Shown piece after piece: positions 55,604-64,000 of a DNA stretch of 64,000 nucleotides (positions are counted from its first letter, which is position 1; each line of letters begins with the position of its first letter). Origin of the DNA: an uncultured Bacteroidota bacterium (lineage in GTDB: Bacteria > Bacteroidota > Bacteroidia > 2-12-FULL-35-15); assembly GCA_903847205.1 (NCBI GenBank), contig CAINDA010000058.1, forward strand, positions 25,231-89,230. Reading direction: 5' to 3'. A program made the position numbers and the translations under genes. The notes beneath the pieces were generated by a model that was not told the origin of the DNA, ran no database searches, and saw only the letters and a list, made by a program, of their open reading frames with translations.

Positions 55604-57037
55604 TTATTTTTTCTCCAAAAGCACTACATTTTCTACATGATGTGTCTGGGGAAACATGTCAACGGGCTGCACTTTTGTTACTTTATATTTTTCATCCAGC
55701 ATCTGCAGGTCCCTTGCCTGTGTAGCAGGGTTACAGCTCACATAAACAATTCTGTCAGGTTCTATCTCTAATATTTTTCTCGTAACATCGTCATGCATTC
55801 CAGCACGCGGCGGATCTGTTATTATTACATCAGGTTTCCCGTTTTCATTGATGAATGCATCATTCAGCACATCTTTCATATCACCCGCATAAAAAGCTGT
55901 ATTGCTGATTTTGTTGAGCTGTGAATTTATTTTTGCATCTTCAATAGCTGCCGGAACATATTCAACACCTACTACCTTTTTTGCCTGATGAGCGGTAAAG
56001 TTTGCAATAGTGCCTGTTCCGGTATATAAATCATAAACAATATCCGTGTTTTTTATTGCGGCAAAATCACGCGTTATTTTATACAATTCATAAGCCTGGT
56101 CTGAGTTAGTCTGGTAAAAACTTTTCGGTCCGATTTTAAACCGGAGACCTTCCATGTTTTCGTAAATGCTGTCACTGCCTTTAAACAGCCTTATTTCCAA
56201 ATCGCTGATAGTGTCATTACGCTTAGAATTTATAACATATTGCAGCGATGTTATCTGGGGAAATTTATCTGAAATATGATTTAATAATTTTTCAATAGCC
56301 TCCTTATCCTCATAATGAAAACAAACAATCAGCATCCACTCACCGGTAGAAGTACTGCGGATAATGATGTTTCTTAATAACCCTAGCTGATCCCGTAAAT
56401 CGAAAAAGGACAAATTGTTTTCAAGAGCATATTTTTTTATCTCGTTGCGGATGCCGTTGGACGGCTCTTCCTGGAGATAGCAGGTATCAATATTTAATAT
56501 TTTATCAAATGATCCGGGTATGTGAAAACCGAGTGCATTCCTGCTGATTTCGCCTTCTCCTTCGCCAAAGGAGATACTCTTATCCTGTATCTGTTCTTCA
56601 GTCAGCCATTTTTTATTAGAGAATGTAAATTCTAATTTATTGCGGTAATTATATATTTTTTTTGACGGTATTATTTTTTGAATTTCAGGAATCTCAATTT
56701 TAATAAGGCGTGTAAGCGCATCGCTTACCTGCTTTTGTTTATAATACAGCTGCCATTCATAATCCATATTCTGCCATTTGCATCCGCCGCAGGTTCCAAA
56801 ATGACTGCATACAGATGCCGTCCGCTTATCTGAGTAGTGGTGAATGGCAATAGCTTTGCCTTCCCTGAATTTATTTTTTTTTCTGGTTATCTGCACATCT
56901 GCAATATCACCTGGCACAGCCCCTTTAATGAAAACTACAAAATCATCAACACGTCCAACTGCCTGCCCATCGGAACTGGCATCAATCACACTTACGTTTT
57001 CAAGTACTGGTAAAAGTTTTTTACTCTTATTTCTCAT
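55604..57037 (-). CDS. rlmD: 23S rRNA (uracil-1939-C5)-methyltransferase RlmD
   Basis: 477 residues. An N-terminal TRAM domain, then Fe-S cluster cysteines at C77, C83 and C86 (VCSHFGTCGGCKWQ) with a likely fourth in DTCYLQEEP. SAM motif YDLYTGTGTIA and nucleophile cysteine in VYVSCNPATQARDL. TrmA/RumA family; RlmD is the usual assignment, though RlmC-like specificity cannot be excluded from sequence alone. Confidence 0.93.
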   Translation of the reverse strand: MRNKSKKLLPVLENVSVIDASSDGQAVGRVDDFVVFIKGAVPGDIADVQITRKKNKFREGKAIAIHHYSDKRTASVCSHFGTCGGCKWQNMDYEWQLYYKQKQVSDALTRLIKIEIPEIQKIIPSKKIYNYRNKLEFTFSNKKWLTEEQIQDKSISFGEGEGEISRNALGFHIPGSFDKILNIDTCYLQEEPSNGIRNEIKKYALENNLSFFDLRDQLGLLRNIIIRSTSTGEWMLIVCFHYEDKEAIEKLLNHISDKFPQITSLQYVINSKRNDTISDLEIRLFKGSDSIYENMEGLRFKIGPKSFYQTNSDQAYELYKITRDFAAIKNTDIVYDLYTGTGTIANFTAHQAKKVVGVEYVPAAIEDAKINSQLNKISNTAFYAGDMKDVLNDAFINENGKPDVIITDPPRAGMHDDVTRKILEIEPDRIVYVSCNPATQARDLQMLDEKYKVTKVQPVDMFPQTHHVENVVLLEKK

Positions 57038-57282
57038 AAGGTGCGAAGTTAATAAAACGCTTTGTAATCATCGCTTGATTTTTTTTCCGAAAGGGGGCAG
57101 TGGACAGTTAAGGTATAAATTATCAATCAAATTGTAACCCTGTGCAGAGGTATGATTCTATCTGTCAAATTTTAATTCAATCAAATTTAAATTACAAAAA
57201 TGGCTGTATCTTTTTTAAAGCGCAGCGTTATAAATTAAAACATTTCAAAAGTATTACTGCTCATTATTTAAAACCTGTACTC

Positions 57283-58812
57283 ATGAAAAAAATAATTAAG
57301 AATACGCTTCATTCCAGAATGGTAATGAGCCTAGCCGGTATCGCAGTTATAGTAAGCATTGCATTTGTAAAAAATCCTTCAAATGAAAAACAATCTACTG
57401 TATTTAAAAACAAGGTGTCACAGCCATTAAAAAATGTGGATATCGATTATGAAAATTACATTGTTGACGCAGCTAAAAGCACAATACTGAAATATAAAAG
57501 CGGTTCTAAAATTATTATTCCTGACAATGCTTTTTTAGATAAAAGCGGAAAGGCAGTTGTGGGCGAGGTAAATATTAAATACCGCGAATTTCATAACCCT
57601 TCCGACTTTTTTGTAAGCGGAATTCCTATGACTTACGATTCTGCCGGAGTGCAGTACCAGTTTGAATCTGCAGGAATGCTTGAAATAGCTGCGTCACAAA
57701 ATAACAAGCCTGTATTTGCAAATCCGGCTAAAAAAATTATTGTGGAAATGGCCTCAATGCAGGTGGATGACAAATACAATATTTACAAATTCGATTCGGC
57801 CTCAGGAAATTGGAAGTACGTGTATAAAGACAAAGTCATTGCTGGACCGGTTATAAACGACAAACAAAATGATGAAAAAGCGCTTTCTGCTTCAGGTAAC
57901 AATAAACGAAAAAATAAAAAAAATGAAACAAATGAACTTCCCGTTTCTTTTAATATGCCGGCGAGAAAAATTGAAACAACTGCTGATTCAAATTCAATAG
58001 CCCCTAAGAAAAGCAACATGAAAAACTTTCATTTTGATGTTGAAACAGACTCCGCTGAATTCCCTGAAATAGCATCATACAAAGGATGCCGGTTCGAAGT
58101 CTGCCCCAAAGAAAAAGACTTCGATCCAATCTATGCCAGCGTAACCTGGAATGATATTAAACTCGAAAAAGGCAGACAGAAAGGAAGTTATTTAATGACA
58201 TTAAGTAAAGAATTTGAATCGCACACATTTGAAACGGTTCCTGTATTTGAAGGCAAAAATTATGATGAAGCGCTTACGCAGTATAATAAATTGTATTCCT
58301 CCAGAAAAGAAAAAGAAGCAAAAGAGCAACGGGTAAGTGATTCCATTTACAGGCTGTTAAATAGAGAGCGGATGGATAGAAATGCTTTCGCCCTAAACTT
58401 TTCTCAGCAGCAAACGGCAAGCAATGAAACACAGAATATGGTGCAGCGTGTATTTGTAATAAGCGGTTTTGGTATTTGGAACTCCGACTGCCCTGCTTCA
58501 TTGCCCAAGGGGGCAGAGTTTGCCGCCACATACACCGATACATTAGGGAAAGAATTAATTTTCAAAACCCTGTACCTGGTTGAAAAGGGACGCAATGCAA
58601 TGTTCTCTATAGCTTCTTATTCGAGATTATATTACAACCCAAAGAAAAAAAATATTTTATGGGCGGTAACTTCAGATAATAAACTTGCAGTCTTTGATGA
58701 AAAAGATTTTAAAAAAATTAAAATCAAAAATGACAAATGCAATATTAAAATGACTGTAATAGAAAAACCTATTACAAAGTCTTATGAAGTGAGATCAATT
58801 TTGAATATCTGA
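57283..58812 (+). CDS. Uncharacterised exported or membrane-anchored protein
   Basis: Start taken at ATG 57283 (MKKIIKNTLHSRMVMSLAGIAVIVSIAFV), because the 47 codons upstream look like non-coding sequence. 509 residues with an N-terminal signal or anchor helix. The body starts with a beta-rich part (SKIIIPDNAFLDKSGKAVVGEVNIKYREFHNPSDFFVSGIPMTYDSAG) typical of surface-associated Bacteroidota proteins. A Lys/Asn-rich linker and a second beta-rich part follow (FVISGFGIWNSDCPASLPKGAEFAATY). No named function. Confidence 0.75.
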   Translation: MKKIIKNTLHSRMVMSLAGIAVIVSIAFVKNPSNEKQSTVFKNKVSQPLKNVDIDYENYIVDAAKSTILKYKSGSKIIIPDNAFLDKSGKAVVGEVNIKYREFHNPSDFFVSGIPMTYDSAGVQYQFESAGMLEIAASQNNKPVFANPAKKIIVEMASMQVDDKYNIYKFDSASGNWKYVYKDKVIAGPVINDKQNDEKALSASGNNKRKNKKNETNELPVSFNMPARKIETTADSNSIAPKKSNMKNFHFDVETDSAEFPEIASYKGCRFEVCPKEKDFDPIYASVTWNDIKLEKGRQKGSYLMTLSKEFESHTFETVPVFEGKNYDEALTQYNKLYSSRKEKEAKEQRVSDSIYRLLNRERMDRNAFALNFSQQQTASNETQNMVQRVFVISGFGIWNSDCPASLPKGAEFAATYTDTLGKELIFKTLYLVEKGRNAMFSIASYSRLYYNPKKKNILWAVTSDNKLAVFDEKDFKKIKIKNDKCNIKMTVIEKPITKSYEVRSILNI

Positions 58813-58864
58813 CAGCCTTTCGTTTTTTAGAGAAAATTCTTGCGAACACACACTCTCCAAATTC

Positions 58865-58913
58865 TTCGACAGGCTCAGACTGACCGCACTCAGGTCATAT
58901 TGAGCCTGTCGAA
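58865..58913. repeat. TTCGACA inverted-repeat element, copy 2
   Basis: Arms TTCGACAGGCTCAG and TGAGCCTGTCGAA, with inner TGACC/GGTCA, form a long hairpin in the gap between two exported-protein genes. Same family as 33020-33068. Looks like a REP-type dispersed element; no transposase is nearby. Confidence 0.8.
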
Positions 58914-58963
58914 ATATCAGCATAGCTTTAAAAAACGACATAACATTTATTAAAAATACAGAC

Positions 58964-59665
58964 ATGAAAAAATACTTCTTTATAATATCCTATATTCTCC
59001 TGTCAGTATCTGCGCGTGCGCAGGTAAAGGATGCAACTATTAAAATAAAAAAAGCAAAGTGGGATGTGCGGGTCCGCCCTGCTGACAGTATTTTATGGAT
59101 TGATAAAGAAAATCATGTTGAGATAAATGTTGAAGGCGGAAGCAATTATTTAGTGAATGTCAAAGACGGTAAAATAAAACACCGCGGGAATAAATACACC
59201 CTAAATGTTTTCACTGAAGGTGCTGAAATGCTTACTGTTTCTGAGAAATTACCAAATAAAAAAGGCAAAACTATTTTTACAAAGCTATACCAGGTTAAAC
59301 GAATTCCTGACCCTGTTGCTTTTGTATGCGGAGTAAAAAGCGATTCAGTTATTGAAAAACAGCAGATAATTAACGATAACAAAGTAACGGCCATTCATCC
59401 CTTTTATAAGATGGAGCTTGCTGTGCTGGGCTTTGATGTGATATTTACTTTCGGAGGCAAAATAGATACGCTTACTTCAACAAACAGCCATTTTACAATT
59501 GACATGCGAAGAAGAATATATTACCTCACTTCCGGTTCAATTCTCTATTTCGAAAATATTTACTGTGCCATGCCGGATGGGCGGATTCAAAAAATAAAAC
59601 CTTTTGAAATTTTTGTTACTGAAACAAATAAATTTAAAGTTGGTTACAGGGTTAAAGGATTGTAA
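58964..59665 (+). CDS. Exported protein resembling the GldM/PorM C-terminal domains
   Basis: 233 residues with a signal peptide (ends ARAQ). The segments LYQVKRIPDPVAFVCG, KMELAVLGFDVIFTFGGK and ILYFENIYCAMPDGRIQKIKPFEIFV resemble the periplasmic C-terminal domains of GldM, which links the T9SS motor to the outer-membrane ring. The N-terminal membrane helix and central domains of GldM are missing, so this is a free periplasmic protein. Role unknown; similarity was judged by eye. Confidence 0.65.
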   Translation: MKKYFFIISYILLSVSARAQVKDATIKIKKAKWDVRVRPADSILWIDKENHVEINVEGGSNYLVNVKDGKIKHRGNKYTLNVFTEGAEMLTVSEKLPNKKGKTIFTKLYQVKRIPDPVAFVCGVKSDSVIEKQQIINDNKVTAIHPFYKMELAVLGFDVIFTFGGKIDTLTSTNSHFTIDMRRRIYYLTSGSILYFENIYCAMPDGRIQKIKPFEIFVTETNKFKVGYRVKGL

Positions 59666-59752
59666 GCTTTGAAGAGCTGTCAGATTTCATTGTTAATAAA
59701 AAGCAGCGTAATATTCTATTTGATTTCTTGTTGCTATTTCAGTATAAACTTT

Positions 59753-59785
59753 AGACCTGACAGGTTTTGAAAACCTGTCAGGTCT
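59753..59785. repeat. Perfect 33-bp palindrome, CCTGACAGG family
   Basis: Arms AGACCTGACAGGTTTT and AAAACCTGTCAGGTCT around a single G. It lies 88 bp after the GldM-like gene and could serve as its terminator. Confidence 0.8.
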
Positions 59786-59857
59786 CCTATTTCACCTTCC
59801 CAGTGGAATAATAAGAAAATCCCTTCTCGTTTATTCTCTTTGGTTCTCCTTGAAAAT

Positions 59858-59940
59858 TCCTCTGTGTATCTCTTTGTAAGAAAAAATCACACAGAGATAC
59901 ACAGAGATACACAGAGAAGGCACAGAGTGTCACAGAGAAA
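59858..59940. repeat. CACAGAGATA inverted and tandem repeat
   Basis: CTCTGTGTATCTCT is followed by three tandem CACAGAGA(T/A) copies that are its reverse complement. Intergenic, in the 376-bp convergent gap before the transglutaminase-like gene. Nothing else was recognised there apart from the 33-bp palindrome. Confidence 0.7.
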
Positions 59941-60041
59941 TGAATCATTTAATAAAAGGGATTTCTATTGCCGATAAAAACAAATTCCCTCCTAGCAAAG
60001 GCTAAAAGGGAACTCGTTTGTAATAAAATTACAAGAAACTT

Positions 60042-60770
60042 TTAATTGCCTACATCACGGCAGCTTATTGTAAAATCGCCTTCTGCATGTGTTGGATAAA
60101 GCTGATCAACTGGGACCAGATAATAATCTAGATTTAAATGTCTGCTGAATTTATTTCTAAAAACTGTACCGCTCGACCATGTAAGATCAACATAATAAAA
60201 TTCGCCGTTTAACTTCACTTTATTCCATGCATGATCTGAATTATACAAATTTGTCTTTCTCAAAAATCTGATAACACTTTCGTTTTGACTGGCGTACCCT
60301 GGAACAATTTCACATTTAATATCAGCGCGGGTGCATAATTCATAAAATAGCTGGGCATATCCTGCACAGGTGCCTTTTTTCCTTTCTAAAACTTCATCTG
60401 CGAAATAAGTACTGAAATATTTATATGCAGGGAACCGCATAGCTTCCATTCGGCTTGCAAGCAACTCATTGCGGGCTTCCTTTATATCGTAAGCTATGTT
60501 ATTGCAGATCCAAATATATATTGCTCTTACTTTATCCTCGTCTGTTTTAAAGGGAGCCGTTAAATCCCTTGATAATTCGCGGACATCATCGTACTTTTTT
60601 TTTAATCCTAAAACATAACTGTCTGCCTCCGGATATTTTTTTTCACGAAAGTCAATTGAAGCAGCTGTTGGAACAATTGATGCTGCTGTTGTTTCAACTG
60701 AGGCTAAGATTTGCGAATACGATGAAAGTGAGGCACAGCAGGCGATAAGAATACCGATAAATTTTTTCAT
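60042..60770 (-). CDS. Exported transglutaminase-like protein
   Basis: 242 residues with a signal peptide (ends SSYSQ). Transglutaminase-like catalytic triad: Cys135 in KKGTCAGYAQLF, His180 in NSDHAWNKV and Asp195 in YYVDLTWSSG, with the family helix VRAIYIWICNNIAYD before them. Bacterial members are usually peptidases or amidases rather than cross-linkers; substrate unknown. Divergent from rocD. Confidence 0.9.
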   Translation of the reverse strand: MKKFIGILIACCASLSSYSQILASVETTAASIVPTAASIDFREKKYPEADSYVLGLKKKYDDVRELSRDLTAPFKTDEDKVRAIYIWICNNIAYDIKEARNELLASRMEAMRFPAYKYFSTYFADEVLERKKGTCAGYAQLFYELCTRADIKCEIVPGYASQNESVIRFLRKTNLYNSDHAWNKVKLNGEFYYVDLTWSSGTVFRNKFSRHLNLDYYLVPVDQLYPTHAEGDFTISCRDVGN

Positions 60771-60879
60771 GGCTTTAGAATTTTAAATTAATTATCAATC
60801 ATATTTATAACGGGCCTTCATATAAAAGATACATTAAATGGATTAATTTCGTTAAATTCGCGGGCAAAATATCATTAGT

Positions 60880-62121
60880 ATGGATGCTGTTATGATCAAT
60901 AAAATCACCTCGCAAAAAGCCATAGAGCTGGAAGATAAATACGGAGCACATAATTACCACCCTTTACCTGTTGTTCTTGAACGCGGCGAAGGAGTGTACG
61001 TATGGGACACAGAAGGTAAACAGTATTTTGATTTTTTAGCAGCCTACAGTGCCGTTAATCAGGGGCACTGCCATCCTAAAATTATTGCTGCTCTGGTTGC
61101 GCAGGCGCAAAAATTATCTCTTTCTTCACGTGCTTTCTATAATGATTCATTGGGTGAATACGAAAAATTTATTACTTCCTATTTCGGGTATGATAAAGTG
61201 CTGCCGATGAATACCGGCGCCGAAGGCGTTGAAACAGCTCTAAAATTGGCTCGTAAATGGGCTTACGAAAAAAAAGGCGTTGCAGAAAATGAAGCAAAAA
61301 TAATTGTATGCGCCGGTAATTTTCATGGACGCACCATTACCATTGTTTCTGCAAGCAGCGACCCTGATGCCCGCAAAAATTTCGGACCATATACTCCGGG
61401 TATAATTTCTGTTCCTTTCAATGATATAAATGCTTTGACAGAGATTTTAAAAGATAAAACAATTGCAGGTTTTTTAATTGAGCCTATACAAGGCGAAGCA
61501 GGTGTAATTGTCCCTGAAGAAGGCTATTTGAAAAAATGTTATGACTTATGCAGAAAGAATAATGTGCTGTTTATTGCTGATGAAATACAATCCGGATTGG
61601 GCAGAACAGGCAAGCGTTTAGCCTGTGATCATGAAGGAGTTCACGCCGATATACTTATTTTAGGTAAAGCACTTTCTGGCGGAACATACCCTGTTTCTGC
61701 GGTTTTAGCTTCTGACGAAATCATGCTCTGCATCAAACCCGGACAGCATGGTTCTACCTACGGCGGTAACCCTGTAGCCTGCAAGGTGGGCATTGCTGCA
61801 CTTACCGTTTTAAAAGAAGAACAATTATCAGAAAATTCAGAACGTTTAGGAAAACTGCTTTTGAAAGAACTAACAACTATTCAGGCAGAGAACCCTGAAT
61901 TAATAAAAACTGTGCGTGGTAAAGGTTTGTTCTGTGCGATGGTTATTGCCGGACGTAATGGTAAAACAGCATGGGATATATGTATTGAGCTGATGAAAAA
62001 CGGGCTTCTTGCAAAACCTACTCATGATGATACAATCCGACTTGCACCGCCATTGGTAATTACTGAGGAACAGCTGATGAAATGTGTTTCGATTCTCAGA
62101 AAAACAGTGCAGAAATTTTAG
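60880..62121 (+). CDS. rocD: Ornithine aminotransferase
   Basis: 413-residue class III PLP aminotransferase converting ornithine and 2-oxoglutarate to glutamate semialdehyde and glutamate. The PLP lysine is Lys263 in LGKALSGGTYPVSA. Other motifs: NYHPLPVVLERGEGVYVWD, MNTGAEGVETALKLARKW and ADEIQSGLGRTGK. The start could also be ATG 60892, four codons later. A TAAATTCG element at 60853-60860, one mismatch from TAnnTTTG, may be its promoter. Confidence 0.96.
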   Translation: MDAVMINKITSQKAIELEDKYGAHNYHPLPVVLERGEGVYVWDTEGKQYFDFLAAYSAVNQGHCHPKIIAALVAQAQKLSLSSRAFYNDSLGEYEKFITSYFGYDKVLPMNTGAEGVETALKLARKWAYEKKGVAENEAKIIVCAGNFHGRTITIVSASSDPDARKNFGPYTPGIISVPFNDINALTEILKDKTIAGFLIEPIQGEAGVIVPEEGYLKKCYDLCRKNNVLFIADEIQSGLGRTGKRLACDHEGVHADILILGKALSGGTYPVSAVLASDEIMLCIKPGQHGSTYGGNPVACKVGIAALTVLKEEQLSENSERLGKLLLKELTTIQAENPELIKTVRGKGLFCAMVIAGRNGKTAWDICIELMKNGLLAKPTHDDTIRLAPPLVITEEQLMKCVSILRKTVQKF

Positions 62122-62176
62122 AAAAGAATATGAATGAGCGTCTGCAGATTTTAATCTGCCTGCGTATGATTAAATT

Positions 62177-62791
62177 ATGTTGTTCGAAGATACTTATCTT
62201 ACCATAGTTCAGCCTTGTCAAGGCTTATATAAAGACAAAGGAAGCAAATTTCTTGCATTCGCCTTTCCAGTGACTTCCGAAGAAGAAATAAAAAAACTGC
62301 TCGCCGGTTTACGCAAAGAACATTTCAGCGCAAGGCATCATTGTTATGCATTTCGCTTGGGAGCTGATAAACAGGCTTTCAGGGCCAATGATGACGGTGA
62401 ACCCGCATACACTGCCGGAAAGCCGATTTTAGGGCAGATACAATCGAAAGATCTTACAAATATTTTGATAGTTGTTGTCCGCTATTTCGGAGGAACGCTT
62501 CTCGGCGTAAGCGGATTGATAACTGCTTACAGGCAGGCAGCTGCAGATGCTTTAGAGCATGCTGTTATTATTGAAAAAACAGTGAATGATTTTTATGAAA
62601 TAACTTTTGATTATCTGCAGATGAATGAAGTAATGAAAATCATTAAAGATGAACATTTGGAGCAGCTGAACCAAAACTTTGAGCAGAATTGCAGACTTAC
62701 ATTTTCCGTAAGGAAAAAGAATTCAAACAAAGTGTATGAATTGTTCAGCAAAATCAGTAACCTTGGAGTTAAATATTTGTATGCTGCTTAA
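62177..62791 (+). CDS. YigZ/IMPACT family protein
   Basis: 204 residues. N-terminal UPF0029/IMPACT domain with KDKGSKFLAFAFPV, ARHHCYAFRLG, NDDGEPAYTAGKPILGQI and VVVRYFGGTLLGVSGLI, then a C-terminal DUF1949-like ferredoxin fold. Linked in other bacteria to translation stress, but with no settled biochemical role. Follows rocD after 55 bp. Confidence 0.93.
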   Translation: MLFEDTYLTIVQPCQGLYKDKGSKFLAFAFPVTSEEEIKKLLAGLRKEHFSARHHCYAFRLGADKQAFRANDDGEPAYTAGKPILGQIQSKDLTNILIVVVRYFGGTLLGVSGLITAYRQAAADALEHAVIIEKTVNDFYEITFDYLQMNEVMKIIKDEHLEQLNQNFEQNCRLTFSVRKKNSNKVYELFSKISNLGVKYLYAA

Positions 62792-62864
62792 AAGACATTA
62801 AGGGAGAAAATACGGGAAGATCAGGACTAATTAATTATTAAACATTTAATCAATTATTTTAAAG

Positions 62865-63791
62865 ATGAAATTATTAAAAGAAATGTGCAGTATTCATGCA
62901 CCTTCCGGCAATGAAGGGGCGATGACTAAATTCCTTTTAGATTATATAAAAAGCAATCAGAAAAACTGGAAAGTAAAACCGAAAATTTTTTCCGGCGACG
63001 GTTTCCAGGATTGTATTGTACTTGTTTTCGGTAAGCCGAGAACCGCCATCTTCGCGCATATCGACAGTATCGGGTTTACGGTTAGATACGGCAAAGAACT
63101 TGTAAAAATAGGCGGACCCAGAACGGTTGACGGTTTTAAATTGGTGGGTGAAGACAGCAATGGAAAGGCAGAAACAAAATTAAAAGTTAATGTTGATAAA
63201 AAAACAGGAGAGACGAAATTAGAATACGACTTCAAACGTGATTTAGACAGAGGAACTGAACTAACCTTCAAGCCCGAGTGGCGCGAGACAAAGGAATATG
63301 TGCAATGCTGCTATATGGATAACCGCCTTGGTGTATGGAATGCATTAAAAACGGCTGAAACACTTAAAGACGGCGTTATTTGTTTTTCATGCTGGGAAGA
63401 GCATGGCGGAGGAAGTGTTTCTTACCTTCAGAAATTTATCCATGAAAAATACGGCGTGAAGCAGGCATTGATATCCGATATAACCTGGGTTACAGCGGGA
63501 GTTCCTCACGGAAAGGGCGTTGCCATTTCGCTTCGCGACAGCATGGTTCCAAGAAGAAGCTACGTTGAAAGAATAATTGCTATTGCTAAAAATTCAAAAA
63601 TACCTTATCAGCTAGAAGTGGAAGGAAGCGGCGGCAGCGATGCCAAAGAACTGCAGATGTGTGAAAATCCTTGGGATTGGTGCTTTGTAGGCGCTCCTGA
63701 AGATAATGTGCATACGCCTGATGAAAAAGTTTTTAAAAGTGATATTGATGCGATGGCCGCAATGTATAAACTTCTGATGGAGAAATTATAA
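62865..63791 (+). CDS. M42-type metallo-aminopeptidase family protein
   Basis: 308 residues with the M42/M20-clan metal ligands: His65 and Asp67 in AHIDSIGF, bridging Asp152 in CCYMDNRLG, catalytic Glu178 with Glu179 in CWEEHGG, Asp205 in LISDITW and His283 in NVHTPDE. A cytoplasmic aminopeptidase or deblocking enzyme is likely. It is shorter than typical M42 glutamyl aminopeptidases (~350), mainly in the inserted domain, so exact activity is uncertain. Confidence 0.85.
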   Translation: MKLLKEMCSIHAPSGNEGAMTKFLLDYIKSNQKNWKVKPKIFSGDGFQDCIVLVFGKPRTAIFAHIDSIGFTVRYGKELVKIGGPRTVDGFKLVGEDSNGKAETKLKVNVDKKTGETKLEYDFKRDLDRGTELTFKPEWRETKEYVQCCYMDNRLGVWNALKTAETLKDGVICFSCWEEHGGGSVSYLQKFIHEKYGVKQALISDITWVTAGVPHGKGVAISLRDSMVPRRSYVERIIAIAKNSKIPYQLEVEGSGGSDAKELQMCENPWDWCFVGAPEDNVHTPDEKVFKSDIDAMAAMYKLLMEKL

Positions 63792-63799
63792 CTTTAATT

Positions 63800-63845
63800 G
63801 CCACGAATTTCACGAATTAATAAAAAAATTAGTGAGATTCGCGGC
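63800..63845. repeat. Inverted repeat after the M42-type gene
   Basis: Left arm GCCACGAATTTCACGAATT and right arm ATTAGTGAGATTCGCGGC are imperfect reverse complements around an A run, 8 bp after the stop. May act as a terminator. The remaining ~155 bp to the window edge show no gene. Confidence 0.65.
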
Positions 63846-64000
63846 TTAAATTTTACCTTTTATTTAGTCGAATACCAAAAAGTTCTATAGCCTAACGATA
63901 TCAACAATATCGGTTAAAAAGATGTTATAAAAATCTGCAAGAAAAGCATAAAATTATTCATAAAACTTGCAGATTTGTATATGCTTTCAAAACCAAAAAA

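Noticed and set aside
57142..57282. 47-codon N-terminal extension of the protein at 57283
   Set aside because: The extension lacks any signal or domain character, whereas ATG 57283 gives an immediate signal or anchor helix.

Overview
The window is a stretch of chromosome from a member of the phylum Bacteroidota. The evidence is the set of type IX secretion (T9SS) parts and cargo (PorQ, PorP/SprF, several C-terminal sorting domains), DUF2027-Smr and DUF5686 proteins, a short RpoD, promoter elements of the TAnnTTTG type, and little sign of Shine-Dalgarno sequences. I cannot place it below phylum with confidence. No tRNA, rRNA, CRISPR array, insertion sequence or prophage was seen.

Layout. 1-5 kb: the 3' part of comEC, a DUF2027-Smr protein and a secreted beta-helix protein. 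5-6.1 kb: a small uncharacterised gene behind a 21-bp-period array. 6.4-11 kb: lon, porQ, cmk. 11-16 kb: a giant glycine-rich T9SS type B adhesin paired with a PorP/SprF protein. 16.2-17.6 kb: a second 21-bp array plus a paralogue of the small gene. 17.6-34.5 kb: a block of envelope and secreted proteins (FG-GAP repeats, beta-helix lipoprotein, a 2248-residue TPR/PD40/coiled-coil/SPOR protein, a duplicated putative barrel protein, a BNR-like T9SS protein, a TPR protein) with clpS among them. 34.5-35.1 kb: a third 21-bp array running into a small ORF. 35.2-36.2 kb: two AT-rich orphan genes. 36.4-64 kb: mostly housekeeping genes (pckA, rsmE, ppx, ppk, rpe, rpoD, pyrR-pyrB, parE, rlmH, glyA, rlmD, rocD, a YigZ-family gene, an M42-type peptidase), with a few secreted proteins between them.

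The most unusual signal is three tandem arrays with unrelated unit sequences but the same 21-bp period (two turns of B-DNA). Each lies just 5' of, or runs into, a short uncharacterised gene that is closed by a hairpin terminator. The first array is full of stop codons, so the conserved property is not coding. Two of the three genes (203 and 227 residues) are homologous. This recurring array-small gene-terminator cassette is the best candidate for an undescribed system. A second theme is the density of intergenic inverted-repeat families (CCTGACAGG palindromes, TTCGACAGGCTCAG elements, and long-armed elements in the pyrR-pyrB, ppk-ppx and pckA-rsmE gaps). Some double as terminators and some extend into coding ends.

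Functional links: PorQ, PorP/SprF and the sorting-domain proteins belong to one secretion route. ppk and ppx make and degrade polyphosphate. pyrR and pyrB belong to pyrimidine synthesis. lon and clpS serve proteolysis. rsmE, rlmH and rlmD modify rRNA.
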